In this document: one piece after another, positions 24,314 through 31,699 of the stretch
Position numbering within the stretch: the stretch's first letter is position 1
How the letters are laid out: every line of letters begins with the position of its first letter
From: a virus
Direction: 5' to 3' (one strand)
Virus record (IMG/VR): IMGVR_UViG_3300030333_008186
Span: 2,224 to 39,998 of that record
Length of the DNA stretch: 37,775 nucleotides
Translations under genes and position numbers: made by a program
Notes under the pieces: generated by a model
Told to the model about the DNA's origin: nothing
What the model saw: only the letters and a program-made list of their open reading frames with translations
The model's database searches: none

Positions 24314-25142
24314 AAACCAAAAATTTATTAAAGTCCCACAGCACACTGACTACATCTCTGAGTCAGGATCTTTGCGTTTCGAGGACGGCAGAATCATCGT
24401 TAAAGATTACGATGGCGGAGAAAAGACGGTCGCCTGGACGACTGATACTCTAGCAACGTCAGCATCTGGATCTGCAACATCTAGTCTAGAACACACTCAA
24501 ATATTTAAAGTGACTGCTGCACAAATAACTGCAGGAGAAATCAATTTGGCTTACAATGTGGCGTCTGCTGCAAACGTTAAGATCCAGCAACTTGGCAGCA
24601 TTAATTTAGTTAATGCTTCTGCTGATGAGACTTTTTTCAGCAACGGTAACTTTAGCCAGGACAAGCCAGATTTTAGGGCGGCTGACTCTAGTGACATAAT
24701 TACCATACGAGCTACAGATCTTTCGACTAACATTGCAGAAGATGATTTAATTGAGATTCGATATGACATCGACAGTGACACCAATGACAAATTACGTGAT
24801 GTCATTAATCAAACACCGCAAGTTGAAGTGATCACAGTCACTAATGCTCACGTCAACCAAGGGTATTTTAATCTATCTGGCTCACCTTTTGATGGGGGCG
24901 CGGTTGAGATTTTCCAAGTTGGAGGCATAGAACAGCTTAATCGTAATGCATTTTCAGTCGTTGAACTTGATCTTTTGTCTGATCTTCCTGATTACGCAGT
25001 GGCTTCAAGCACCTCGTATAATACTAGGGCGATTTATATTCGCGGCATGGATTTTAGCTCACAAAATGATTTAGACCTTCAGAACCTAATTTCTGGTAAA
25101 ATAATTAGTGGGGATCAACTAATCATTTACTACCGCAATTAA
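24303..25142 (+). CDS. Probable virion structural protein with two related beta domains
   Basis: A 279-residue protein, GTG start with GGAGGT 8 bases upstream. Residues 64-157 and 173-279 look like two copies of one beta-rich domain: each opens with a strand of type IxxVTxAxxxxG and closes with a [DG]xLIxxRYD-like strand. The same domain type appears to recur in the next two large proteins. There is no signal peptide or membrane segment. A capsid-decoration, tail appendage or fibre-base role is inferred from position and fold only. Confidence 0.68.
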   Translation: MGVKNQKFIKVPQHTDYISESGSLRFEDGRIIVKDYDGGEKTVAWTTDTLATSASGSATSSLEHTQIFKVTAAQITAGEINLAYNVASAANVKIQQLGSINLVNASADETFFSNGNFSQDKPDFRAADSSDIITIRATDLSTNIAEDDLIEIRYDIDSDTNDKLRDVINQTPQVEVITVTNAHVNQGYFNLSGSPFDGGAVEIFQVGGIEQLNRNAFSVVELDLLSDLPDYAVASSTSYNTRAIYIRGMDFSSQNDLDLQNLISGKIISGDQLIIYYRN

Positions 25143-25150
25143 AAGCGGTA
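25131..25150 (+). other. Short inverted repeat over a stop codon
   Basis: TACCGC (25131-25136) and GCGGTA (25145-25150) form a 6-bp hairpin across the end of the upstream gene. No T run follows, so it is at most a weak mRNA structure ahead of the GAGGAG site of the next gene. Confidence 0.35.
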
Positions 25151-25168
25151 TTGAGGAGCTAAATAATC

Positions 25169-26551
25169 ATGGCACGATTAATCAAAGGACATCACGTTGA
25201 AGATCTTGGGATCGCGACGGGGAATCTCGCGCAAGGCGCGGTTACGGCAGAAAAAATTACTGCCAATTCAATAATCACAACAAAGATTGCAAATGGTAAT
25301 GTAACTAAGGCAAAACTGGCTGCTGACTCTGTCGATGGCACGAAAATCGAAGATGAGTCAATAGACAGTGAACATTACGTCGATGGCAGCATCGATAATG
25401 CTCACCTAGCTGCTGATTCGGTGAGCGCTGATAAGTTAAAAATAGCCTACGGCGATTCAATAAGACTGGTTAACCAGGGGGGTTCTACTGTTGGTATTTC
25501 GATCGATTCTGATGGAGACTTGGTTGGGCCTGACACCAACAAAATTGCTTCTCAAAATTATGTTTCAACTGCTGTTGCAAATCTTGTGGACTCTGCGCCG
25601 GAAAGTTTAAATACACTTAATGAATTGTCGGCTGCTCTCGGCGACAATGCCAACTTTAGTACAACCATTAGTTCATTGATTGGGACAGGCTTTACAGGGG
25701 CTGGATTAGGCACTGACGGTCAGTATTCTGCTCCATCTGGCACAAACTATCTTGGTAGTTCAAGTTCACTGTTAAATGCTGCTGTAACTTTGGATTCCAG
25801 CATTAAATCAGTAGAAACGAGTTTAACTAGTTCTATCTCTACGAATGTATCTGCATTGGAGACTAAGATAAATACCGTCGAAGCTTCGAGCGGTCTTCAG
25901 GCTGATGGGTCATTTTCGATAAGCGGTACAAATTATGCAGATAGTGCAACTTCGTTACTTGGTGCAATAGAGGATGTTGACGGACAGGTTAAAACTAACG
26001 CGGATGCGATTGCTTCAAACGATACTGATATCGCTACAAACGCGGCGAGCATTACATCTCACGCATCTAGTCTTTCTAGTCTTTCTAGCCTTGCAGATGC
26101 CCACGAATCAGCGATTGGCTTGACTGCGGCAGGTGCATATTCCGCTCCATCTGGCACTAACTATCTTGGTAGCACTAGTTCTGTAATGAGTGCTGTTCAA
26201 GCACTTGATACTGCTTTGAATACAGTGGCTACTAACGCGACTCGCAGTTTGAATCAAACTAAAGAGCAAGAAATAGTTGTTATTACTGGAACTATGATCA
26301 CAAACAACACAGTTTCCTTTGAACTTGACGAGCTTTCTCGTCATGATGGATCTGTTTGTGTGCAGTATGGTAACTTAGTTTTAGTACCTGGCTCTAGCTA
26401 TGACTTTACTGTTTCTTCAGATGTTTCAAGTCAAAAAACGACTGTCACTTTGAGTGACGATTACAAGCAAACTGGTGATAAATCATTGGCGAGTGGCGAC
26501 GTATTGGTTTTCCGTTACGATCACGATCCATCGTTCACTTACAGCGAGTAA
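25169..26551 (+). CDS. Fibre-like structural protein with tandem repeats
   Basis: A 460-residue protein. The N-terminus (about 15-85) has a regular repeat of the type AVTAEKITANSI seen in trimeric phage fibres. The middle has three repeats of 70-80 residues. The first and third contain YSAPSGTNYLGS and the second FSISGTNYADS, each followed by helical coiled-coil segments rich in Ser, Ala and Asp. The C-terminus (about 367-458) is a beta domain ending in LVFRYDHD, like those in neighbouring proteins. A trimeric appendage or fibre is the best guess. A terminator follows 46 bases after the stop. Confidence 0.75.
   Translation: MARLIKGHHVEDLGIATGNLAQGAVTAEKITANSIITTKIANGNVTKAKLAADSVDGTKIEDESIDSEHYVDGSIDNAHLAADSVSADKLKIAYGDSIRLVNQGGSTVGISIDSDGDLVGPDTNKIASQNYVSTAVANLVDSAPESLNTLNELSAALGDNANFSTTISSLIGTGFTGAGLGTDGQYSAPSGTNYLGSSSSLLNAAVTLDSSIKSVETSLTSSISTNVSALETKINTVEASSGLQADGSFSISGTNYADSATSLLGAIEDVDGQVKTNADAIASNDTDIATNAASITSHASSLSSLSSLADAHESAIGLTAAGAYSAPSGTNYLGSTSSVMSAVQALDTALNTVATNATRSLNQTKEQEIVVITGTMITNNTVSFELDELSRHDGSVCVQYGNLVLVPGSSYDFTVSSDVSSQKTTVTLSDDYKQTGDKSLASGDVLVFRYDHDPSFTYSE
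25724..26181 (+). repeat. Pair of near-identical 44-base direct repeats within the fibre gene
   Basis: The segment 25724-25767 recurs at 26138-26181 with only a few changes, both encoding YSAPSGTNYLGS-type peptides. The copies are 414 bases apart and in the same frame (138 codons), so recombination between them would delete or duplicate a whole number of codons. Confidence 0.75.
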
Positions 26552-26597
26552 TACAGATAACATACCTTTTGGTTTACGTTCATTTTTTAATTCTATT

Positions 26598-26624
26598 AGG
26601 CAGTCTTCGGACTGCCTTTTTTTT
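26598..26624 (+). terminator. Rho-independent terminator with TTCG loop
   Basis: AGGCAGTC (26598-26605) and GACTGCCT (26610-26617) pair perfectly around a TTCG tetraloop, an especially stable RNA loop, followed by eight T residues (26617-26624). Confidence 0.95.
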
Positions 26625-26629
26625 ATTTC

Positions 26630-26638
26630 TGCTATAAT
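26630..26638 (+). promoter_or_regulatory. Perfect extended -10 promoter, leaderless start
   Basis: TGCTATAAT matches TGnTATAAT exactly, only six bases after the terminator T run. The predicted start of transcription, about 26645, is the A of the next ATG. No ribosome-binding site is present. Confidence 0.65.
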
Positions 26639-26644
26639 GGTTTT

Positions 26645-27445
26645 ATGACTGTTTTTGTCACGAAAATAGGGACTCGGTTTTATCAAACTACTGTGCAACA
26701 GTCGGTCGAAAACCACACAATGACAACCAGTCTAGCTCCAATCGCGCTAGACCATGATCCGATCGACCCTAAACAAGTCGAAGCAGTACTATACTCGCCA
26801 CAAGGCGATCGGTATCCAAAGCTGGAAAATTATAATCTCTACCCCAGAAATGGGGCGGATTTTGACATTGTGCAGCCGTACGCACCGACGAATACAACTT
26901 GGTATTTTCGATGGTGGGCAGGTCATCTGAGCAGCGAAAGGTTTCCGGCAGGAAGCACGCTTGTAATACGGTATGAATACCATGCAGTGGGGGCAGAAGT
27001 GATTAATGATCCAAATGCGGTTGCAGATGCAGTCTGGAACAGACAAAGAACAAGTCATAACACTAGCGGATCTATGGGCGAAGCAATGACTGCATTGATT
27101 GGTCTAGTCGATGATATTCCTGGAAGCGTCTGGAATTCTCTACTTGGCAGTCACGATGAACCAGGATCTTTTGGTGGATTACTTAACGATCTGGTGTCTA
27201 TATCTTCTCCAAGCACTATTGCCACAGCAGTTTGGAACGCTTCAATCAACGGCGTTGCTGCTAAAAATATGATCGAATTTATATATGATGTGCAAGGTGG
27301 ACGCTGGAATCTTGATACCGCAACGAACCAAATGGTTTTGTACAAAGAAAACAACCAAACAGAAGTGGCGCGATTTAATCTTCTTGCTGCTGACGGCAGT
27401 GGCACTGTTACATCAGTGTTCGAGCGCCGAAGGACAACATCGTGA
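26645..27445 (+). CDS. Hypothetical structural protein with beta domain
   Basis: A 266-residue protein. Residues about 20-110 form a beta domain ending in LVIRYEYH, similar in outline to domains in the two upstream proteins. Two AVWN motifs (about 127 and 196) with intervening segments recall linker helices in appendage proteins. The C-terminal 40 residues (QMVLYKENNQTEVARFNLL) resemble a strand-turn-strand often found at the end of fibre-associated proteins. It is probably translated from a leaderless mRNA, as the ATG coincides with the predicted transcription start. Function is unknown. Confidence 0.65.
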   Translation: MTVFVTKIGTRFYQTTVQQSVENHTMTTSLAPIALDHDPIDPKQVEAVLYSPQGDRYPKLENYNLYPRNGADFDIVQPYAPTNTTWYFRWWAGHLSSERFPAGSTLVIRYEYHAVGAEVINDPNAVADAVWNRQRTSHNTSGSMGEAMTALIGLVDDIPGSVWNSLLGSHDEPGSFGGLLNDLVSISSPSTIATAVWNASINGVAAKNMIEFIYDVQGGRWNLDTATNQMVLYKENNQTEVARFNLLAADGSGTVTSVFERRRTTS

Positions 27446-27648
27446 GCCTAATAGCGCAAGGTCTTGGCGGCGGATCAGCCCCAGGAGAAACAATTGAATT
27501 AAAGATTGAAGAAGACACAGTTGCGGCAACACTTGAAGTAGAAAAAACTGTTGTGACTGCGACAAGTGAGACGGTAGAATTAATAACGGAAAAAACGAAT
27601 CAAATGCCTGTTGACGCAGGTGAGCAGCTACTAAAAACGGAGTGTTGA
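27442..27648 (+). CDS. Small hypothetical acidic protein
   Basis: A 68-residue protein with a GTG start overlapping the upstream stop (GTGA). It has a Gly-rich start (LGGGSAPGE) and alternating Glu/Val strands (TIELKIEEDTVAATLEVEK). No motif was recognised. It is part of a three-gene set with its neighbours and is probably a small virion or assembly factor. Confidence 0.55.
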   Translation: MSLIAQGLGGGSAPGETIELKIEEDTVAATLEVEKTVVTATSETVELITEKTNQMPVDAGEQLLKTEC

Positions 27649-27649
27649 C

Positions 27650-27985
27650 ATGGCTAAACGAAGTGATTACACGATTATGAAAGGCGACAGCAGTCCGTTA
27701 ATTAAGGTGAAAGTAAGCGGTGTTAGTACTTTAACTGGTGATTGGACATGCAACCAATATCTTGTTTTGGCATCCGATCCAAGCACGCAAATCGCAGCTA
27801 AAACTTTATCTAAAGACAGCGGTAACCAATATTTTGAAGGTTATCTAACTGCGACAGAAACGAATGCATTGGTCGAAGAAACCGAGTACATTTGGGTCTG
27901 GCAGGTGCAGAATGCCGCCTACACTCCTTTTGCTTTTTCTCAAAAAGTAACAGCCACACTTAAGATCAAAAGAAAATTTGGCTAA
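27650..27985 (+). CDS. Beta-sandwich hypothetical protein, possibly tail-appendage base
   Basis: A 111-residue protein with a GGAG site. It starts MAKRSDYTIMKGDSSPLIKV and ends in regular beta strands (YIWVWQVQNAAY, VTATLKIKRKFG). The opening resembles that of baseplate-upper-protein-like (BppU) N-terminal domains, which attach appendages to tails, but similarity is weak. It is the last gene before the convergent terminator pair. Confidence 0.58.
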   Translation: MAKRSDYTIMKGDSSPLIKVKVSGVSTLTGDWTCNQYLVLASDPSTQIAAKTLSKDSGNQYFEGYLTATETNALVEETEYIWVWQVQNAAYTPFAFSQKVTATLKIKRKFG

Positions 27986-28023
27986 AAAAAGGGAGCGCAA
28001 TTAGTCTTCCCCGATGCGCCCCC
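27984..28023 (-). terminator. Terminator for the minus-strand replication operon
   Basis: On the minus strand GGGGGCGCA (28023-28015) pairs with TGCGCTCCC (27999-27991) with one mismatch, followed by seven T residues (27990-27984). It lies beyond the DNA polymerase stop, at the end of the minus-strand operon. Confidence 0.82.
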
Positions 28024-28026
28024 TCG

Positions 28027-28058
28027 CCCCATTAGCCGATGTGGTTGATGGGGTTTTT
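28027..28058 (+). terminator. Terminator for the plus-strand structural operon
   Basis: CCCCATTAGCC (28027-28037) can pair over 11 bp with GGTTGATGGGG (28043-28053), with two G-U pairs, around a GATGT loop, followed by TTTTT (28054-28058). The last bases overlap the stop codon of the convergent polymerase gene. Confidence 0.85.
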
Positions 28059-30018
28059 ATTTTCGATACCGCTCGGCTATGTAGCCTTCAGCGATTATCG
28101 GTATGTCTTCTGCCCAGTCAGGTCGTTCCACCATCAGGGCATCAAACTCTTCTATATTGCCTTCCCCCTTATTGACCTCTGCAAGAATTTCATCATGCAC
28201 ATGGCCGATTATCGTATACTTTTTAGATCTATACACATTTTCTAATGCACTGCCGAGTAGATCCCTGGCTATCGCTTGCACAACATTCTCCACCAACTTG
28301 CCGCCATAAGTCGTTTTCTCAACCCAACTGTTACTCATGGAATCTAGCGTTTTGTAATGCAACGCATTTCTTTTATCACCCCATGGGGTGTCAATCTCTT
28401 TAATGATTGGATCGCAATAGTGAAGACATCTTTTGCTTGGTAGCTCGATGCACAAAAACCTTCCTTTACGGAAGAATTTAAGACCATGGCTAGACACGTA
28501 GGTGTCCTTGTCCACACACTTGATAGCAGCACGATTTAAACTTCCCCATAGTTTAATAATAGCACTATTGGCCGTTCTATAGCCATTGAACGCTTCCTCT
28601 AATAAATCGTCTTTGATATCCATACCCCAAGCTTTTACTGTCGCTTGCAGTTTATCAAGTCCCATTTGATAGCCCAAGGCTAGGACACAAACTTTACCTA
28701 ATTGGCGTTGATCTGATGTAACATCTTCATACTCAACACCAAAGATCTCAGCGCTTTGAGCCTTATAAATATCTTGGCCATTATTAAATGCGTCCATATA
28801 GCTTTTCTGATCTGCAAGCCAACCCAGAACTCGAGCCTCGATTTGGCCAAAGTCACTAACAATTAGATCTTTCCCTGGCGACGCTACAAAAGCAGATCGA
28901 ATCAGACTACTGAACACTGCATTAGGTGCTTCATAATAAAGGCGCACGCTTTCAAGATCTCGACTTTTTACGATTTCAATGGCTGGTTCAATATCTTTAA
29001 TTGGCCTTGGTAAATTTTGCATCTGCACAATGCGTCCTGCCCATCGGCCAGTTGACGCTCCGTGATATAAAAACATACCGCGTACCTTGGCGTCTTGGTT
29101 ACAACTTCGGTTGATGGCGTTGTATTTAGCAATACTTGTTTTTGTCGCAACTCTTCGAAGCTTCAGCACTTTGCGCATTAGATCAGTCATCCACCACTTT
29201 GACACATCATTCTTTAGTGCATTGTCAATTGTTTCCGACCGAATATCATCGTAAGGCCAATGATGTCGTCGCAGCCAATGAAAAACTTTATCGCGCTGTG
29301 TAATCTTAAGATCCGTCATGGAGATAAACAACTGCTCCAGATTCTGTTTATGTTGCTCTGCTAGATCACGCACAGCTTCAACCAAATCATAATCAACACT
29401 AATACCTTGATCATTGATATGCTGATCGATCCAGTACAGTTTCGTTTCGCTTATCGGAAGCTCACCTAGAACAGAGTGAATGTCGCGCTCAACTTCAACG
29501 TCAGTCTTACAATATTCATATAGATTCTCAAAATCTTTTTGTGCTTTTTCATACGTCCATCTAGTTTCTTGGTTACGCATACTTGGACGTCTAGGCTTGC
29601 ACAATTTAAGCATTGATGCTGCACCTTGCATATCCTTTTGCGTAACTCCTAGGGTTTGGGCGCAGCGCTTGAGATCTCTTGGTAAACTATGGTAGGCAGC
29701 GATTGCGGCAGTGCAACGCCACTTAGTCACACTGGTCTTTGGAAAACCAATCCTTTGGCCAGCGTCACTGTTTAACAATGTGCGCTCAAACGCTGCGTTA
29801 TGCGCATAAAGAATTGTGTCCTTTTGGGATAAAAGTTTGATAAAAGATTCTGGGAGAAGCACATCCGTATGCTCCCTCCAAATCTCTACCGGCTTATCGT
29901 CGATTGCGTAAGCTAGACATAGAATCTCAGTGCTAGAATGATCAGCGTAGCGGTACATACCAACTTTCTTTAGATCCAACTCGCAGTAAGTTTCTATGTC
30001 TATGTGAATCTTGGTCAT
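28057..30018 (-). CDS. DNA polymerase, family A with 3'-5' exonuclease
   Basis: This is the phage replicative DNA polymerase (653 residues). The proofreading domain has DIE at 7-9 (Exo I), HNAAFE near 73-78 (Exo II) and a YCKTD motif near 169-173 (Exo III). The polymerase domain has motif A VSDFGQIEAR (D389), motif B RQLGKVCVLALGYQ (438-451) and motif C HVHDE (606-610, catalytic D609). No 5'-3' exonuclease domain is present. The start overlaps the upstream DUF2815 stop by four bases. The set polymerase, DUF2815, DUF2800 and SNF2 helicase forms one minus-strand operon. Confidence 0.95.
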   Translation of the reverse strand: MTKIHIDIETYCELDLKKVGMYRYADHSSTEILCLAYAIDDKPVEIWREHTDVLLPESFIKLLSQKDTILYAHNAAFERTLLNSDAGQRIGFPKTSVTKWRCTAAIAAYHSLPRDLKRCAQTLGVTQKDMQGAASMLKLCKPRRPSMRNQETRWTYEKAQKDFENLYEYCKTDVEVERDIHSVLGELPISETKLYWIDQHINDQGISVDYDLVEAVRDLAEQHKQNLEQLFISMTDLKITQRDKVFHWLRRHHWPYDDIRSETIDNALKNDVSKWWMTDLMRKVLKLRRVATKTSIAKYNAINRSCNQDAKVRGMFLYHGASTGRWAGRIVQMQNLPRPIKDIEPAIEIVKSRDLESVRLYYEAPNAVFSSLIRSAFVASPGKDLIVSDFGQIEARVLGWLADQKSYMDAFNNGQDIYKAQSAEIFGVEYEDVTSDQRQLGKVCVLALGYQMGLDKLQATVKAWGMDIKDDLLEEAFNGYRTANSAIIKLWGSLNRAAIKCVDKDTYVSSHGLKFFRKGRFLCIELPSKRCLHYCDPIIKEIDTPWGDKRNALHYKTLDSMSNSWVEKTTYGGKLVENVVQAIARDLLGSALENVYRSKKYTIIGHVHDEILAEVNKGEGNIEEFDALMVERPDWAEDIPIIAEGYIAERYRK

Positions 30019-30569
30019 GAAAAAATGTCTATTTCGTCTTGAGCCAACTTCTCTAAGTTTTCTTCCTCAATAACACCAAAGGCATTTTCTGCTTTAGCGC
30101 GTCCGTCCAATCTGTCATCTAATCTTACAAGCTGCAGATTCTGCAGTCCAACTCCTACTCCGCGATTCCCAGCTTTATCGTAAGCATAAAAGCTAATTTG
30201 CGCTCGCATCCAGCAGCCAGAGTAAACAGAGCCAGGGTCAATGATCGCCTGTAACTTTTGATCGACCAAACCAGGCTGCCTCTCTTCAGTCGCTGATGCA
30301 GACAAAAACCACATGCCCTCGTAAACTGACCCTGGTTCTTTTTCCACGTCTCCATCTCGCAGTGGCGTACGCAAAGGCTTTGGCGCTTTCTCTAAGCTTC
30401 CCCACTTAGCCTTAATTGCGTCTTCAATGCCTTTCTTTAATGGTGTTAAATCAGTGCTGTCTTTTGGAAAAAGCATCTGAACACTATACTTATGCCTACC
30501 TTGTGGGTCGGGCATAGGTTGAAAAATGTTAAGGTAACTTGCTCTAAATGTAGGTGTGATTATTTTCAT
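30015..30569 (-). CDS. DUF2815 family protein, probable single-stranded DNA-binding protein
   Basis: A 184-residue protein matching DUF2815. It opens ITPTFRASYLNIFQP and continues with YSVQMLFPKD, WGSLEKAPKPLRTPLRDGD (about 56-74) and the GCWMRAQISFYAYD strand (about 127-140) that forms an OB-like barrel. The C-terminus is acidic (EIDIFS), as in single-stranded DNA-binding proteins. Members sit beside DUF2800 and family A polymerase genes and are thought to coat single-stranded DNA in replication or recombination. It overlaps both neighbouring genes by four bases. Confidence 0.88.
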   Translation of the reverse strand: MKIITPTFRASYLNIFQPMPDPQGRHKYSVQMLFPKDSTDLTPLKKGIEDAIKAKWGSLEKAPKPLRTPLRDGDVEKEPGSVYEGMWFLSASATEERQPGLVDQKLQAIIDPGSVYSGCWMRAQISFYAYDKAGNRGVGVGLQNLQLVRLDDRLDGRAKAENAFGVIEEENLEKLAQDEIDIFS

Positions 30570-31699
30570 CTTGACTCCTTTATTTCCTCGAAAGCCAGTT
30601 CTGCTTCAGTAGCAGCCGGTTTTCGCGGATCTGTATAATGTACTAAACTAATATTCCCTGGCTTCGTTTCAACGAACTCTGCCACTTGATCTTTGCCCAC
30701 TATCTTTTCCAATTTGGCTGGTGTGATAATCTTGCGCGTCCATAAATCCTCTCCTAAATCTACTGAAAACTCTTCTATAACTGCTTTCTCATCGATCCAG
30801 ACTCTAGATCGCCTACCCTCGACTAATTTTCTATCTTTAGGTACTCGACCTTTTTTAGCGGCACGCAAAGCCGCTTCTTTAACTGATTTGCTCCACTTTT
30901 CCAACACTTCGATTATGTATAGAAACTCTCCAAACACTTCTGGTGTTGGGGCATCAGTACCAGCAGCGCATTTATATAGTGCTTTCTGCACTGAGGCCAA
31001 CAACTTTGGACATATGGGTTTTGCAGGACACCACTTGCAATGATCTCCGTGCGCGAACAATTCACTTCCACCCAACGCTGCTCTTGCTGCATTAGCCAGT
31101 AGCTTCATATGCTGTTGCAGATCATCTATCGTAGTTTCCCAAGTATCAATGTGATCTAACCTTGGTTGATACACAGTCAACATCACTTTATCAAACTGAT
31201 ATTCTTCGTTGTGGGCAAGAAACGCGCCGGCAGCGTAGCAAATCAATTGATAGTTTGTATCAGCATCAACTTTGACTCCCATGCCATACTTGTAATCAAT
31301 AACATGCAGCGCTCCGCCTTTGCTCATAACCAAACAATCTACTGTTCCCCAGCAGCCTGGTATCGCACTGCTCATGTCTAGCTTCTGCTCAATTAGAACT
31401 TTGTCAGCCAGAATGCTTTCATCGCTAATGTATTGCGCATAAGCTTTTCCATGAGCAATCATCTGCTCGTTTACTTTATCGCTGTATTCCGGCTGCACGC
31501 CATCTAGTAGCAGAGCAACTTCTTGCTCCGCCACTTCGTGTGCGAGCGTGCCTTCTTCGGCATGTGACGAGCTTTCGGGAGGCGCAATTTCATGCATTCG
31601 TTCCGATAGATTCACACTACCTGGGCAAGACATCCAACGACTTGCGCTGGACGGCGCCAGCACCGCGTGCGCTCTGCTTTTGTGATCAATCTTTTGCAT
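30566..31699 (-). CDS. DUF2800 family Cas4/RecB-like exonuclease
   Basis: A 377-residue PD-(D/E)XK nuclease. The motif EEGTLAHEVAE (about 48-58) supplies the conserved His, GTVDCLV (about 118-124) the GxxD aspartate, IDYKYG (about 134-139) the DxK pair, and YQLICYAAGA the QxxxY helix. Four Cys residues in a CKWCPAKPIC cluster and nearby positions suggest a Cas4-type iron-sulfur centre. It is likely an exonuclease that makes single-stranded DNA for recombination or replication, working with the downstream DUF2815 protein. It overlaps the helicase gene by 14 bases. Confidence 0.9.
   Translation of the reverse strand: MQKIDHKSRAHAVLAPSSASRWMSCPGSVNLSERMHEIAPPESSSHAEEGTLAHEVAEQEVALLLDGVQPEYSDKVNEQMIAHGKAYAQYISDESILADKVLIEQKLDMSSAIPGCWGTVDCLVMSKGGALHVIDYKYGMGVKVDADTNYQLICYAAGAFLAHNEEYQFDKVMLTVYQPRLDHIDTWETTIDDLQQHMKLLANAARAALGGSELFAHGDHCKWCPAKPICPKLLASVQKALYKCAAGTDAPTPEVFGEFLYIIEVLEKWSKSVKEAALRAAKKGRVPKDRKLVEGRRSRVWIDEKAVIEEFSVDLGEDLWTRKIITPAKLEKIVGKDQVAEFVETKPGNISLVHYTDPRKPAATEAELAFEEIKESR

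Noticed and set aside
18899-26551. Diversity-generating retroelement in the fibre region
   Set aside because: No reverse transcriptase gene and no template/variable repeat pair were seen; the 44-base repeats are both within one coding frame.
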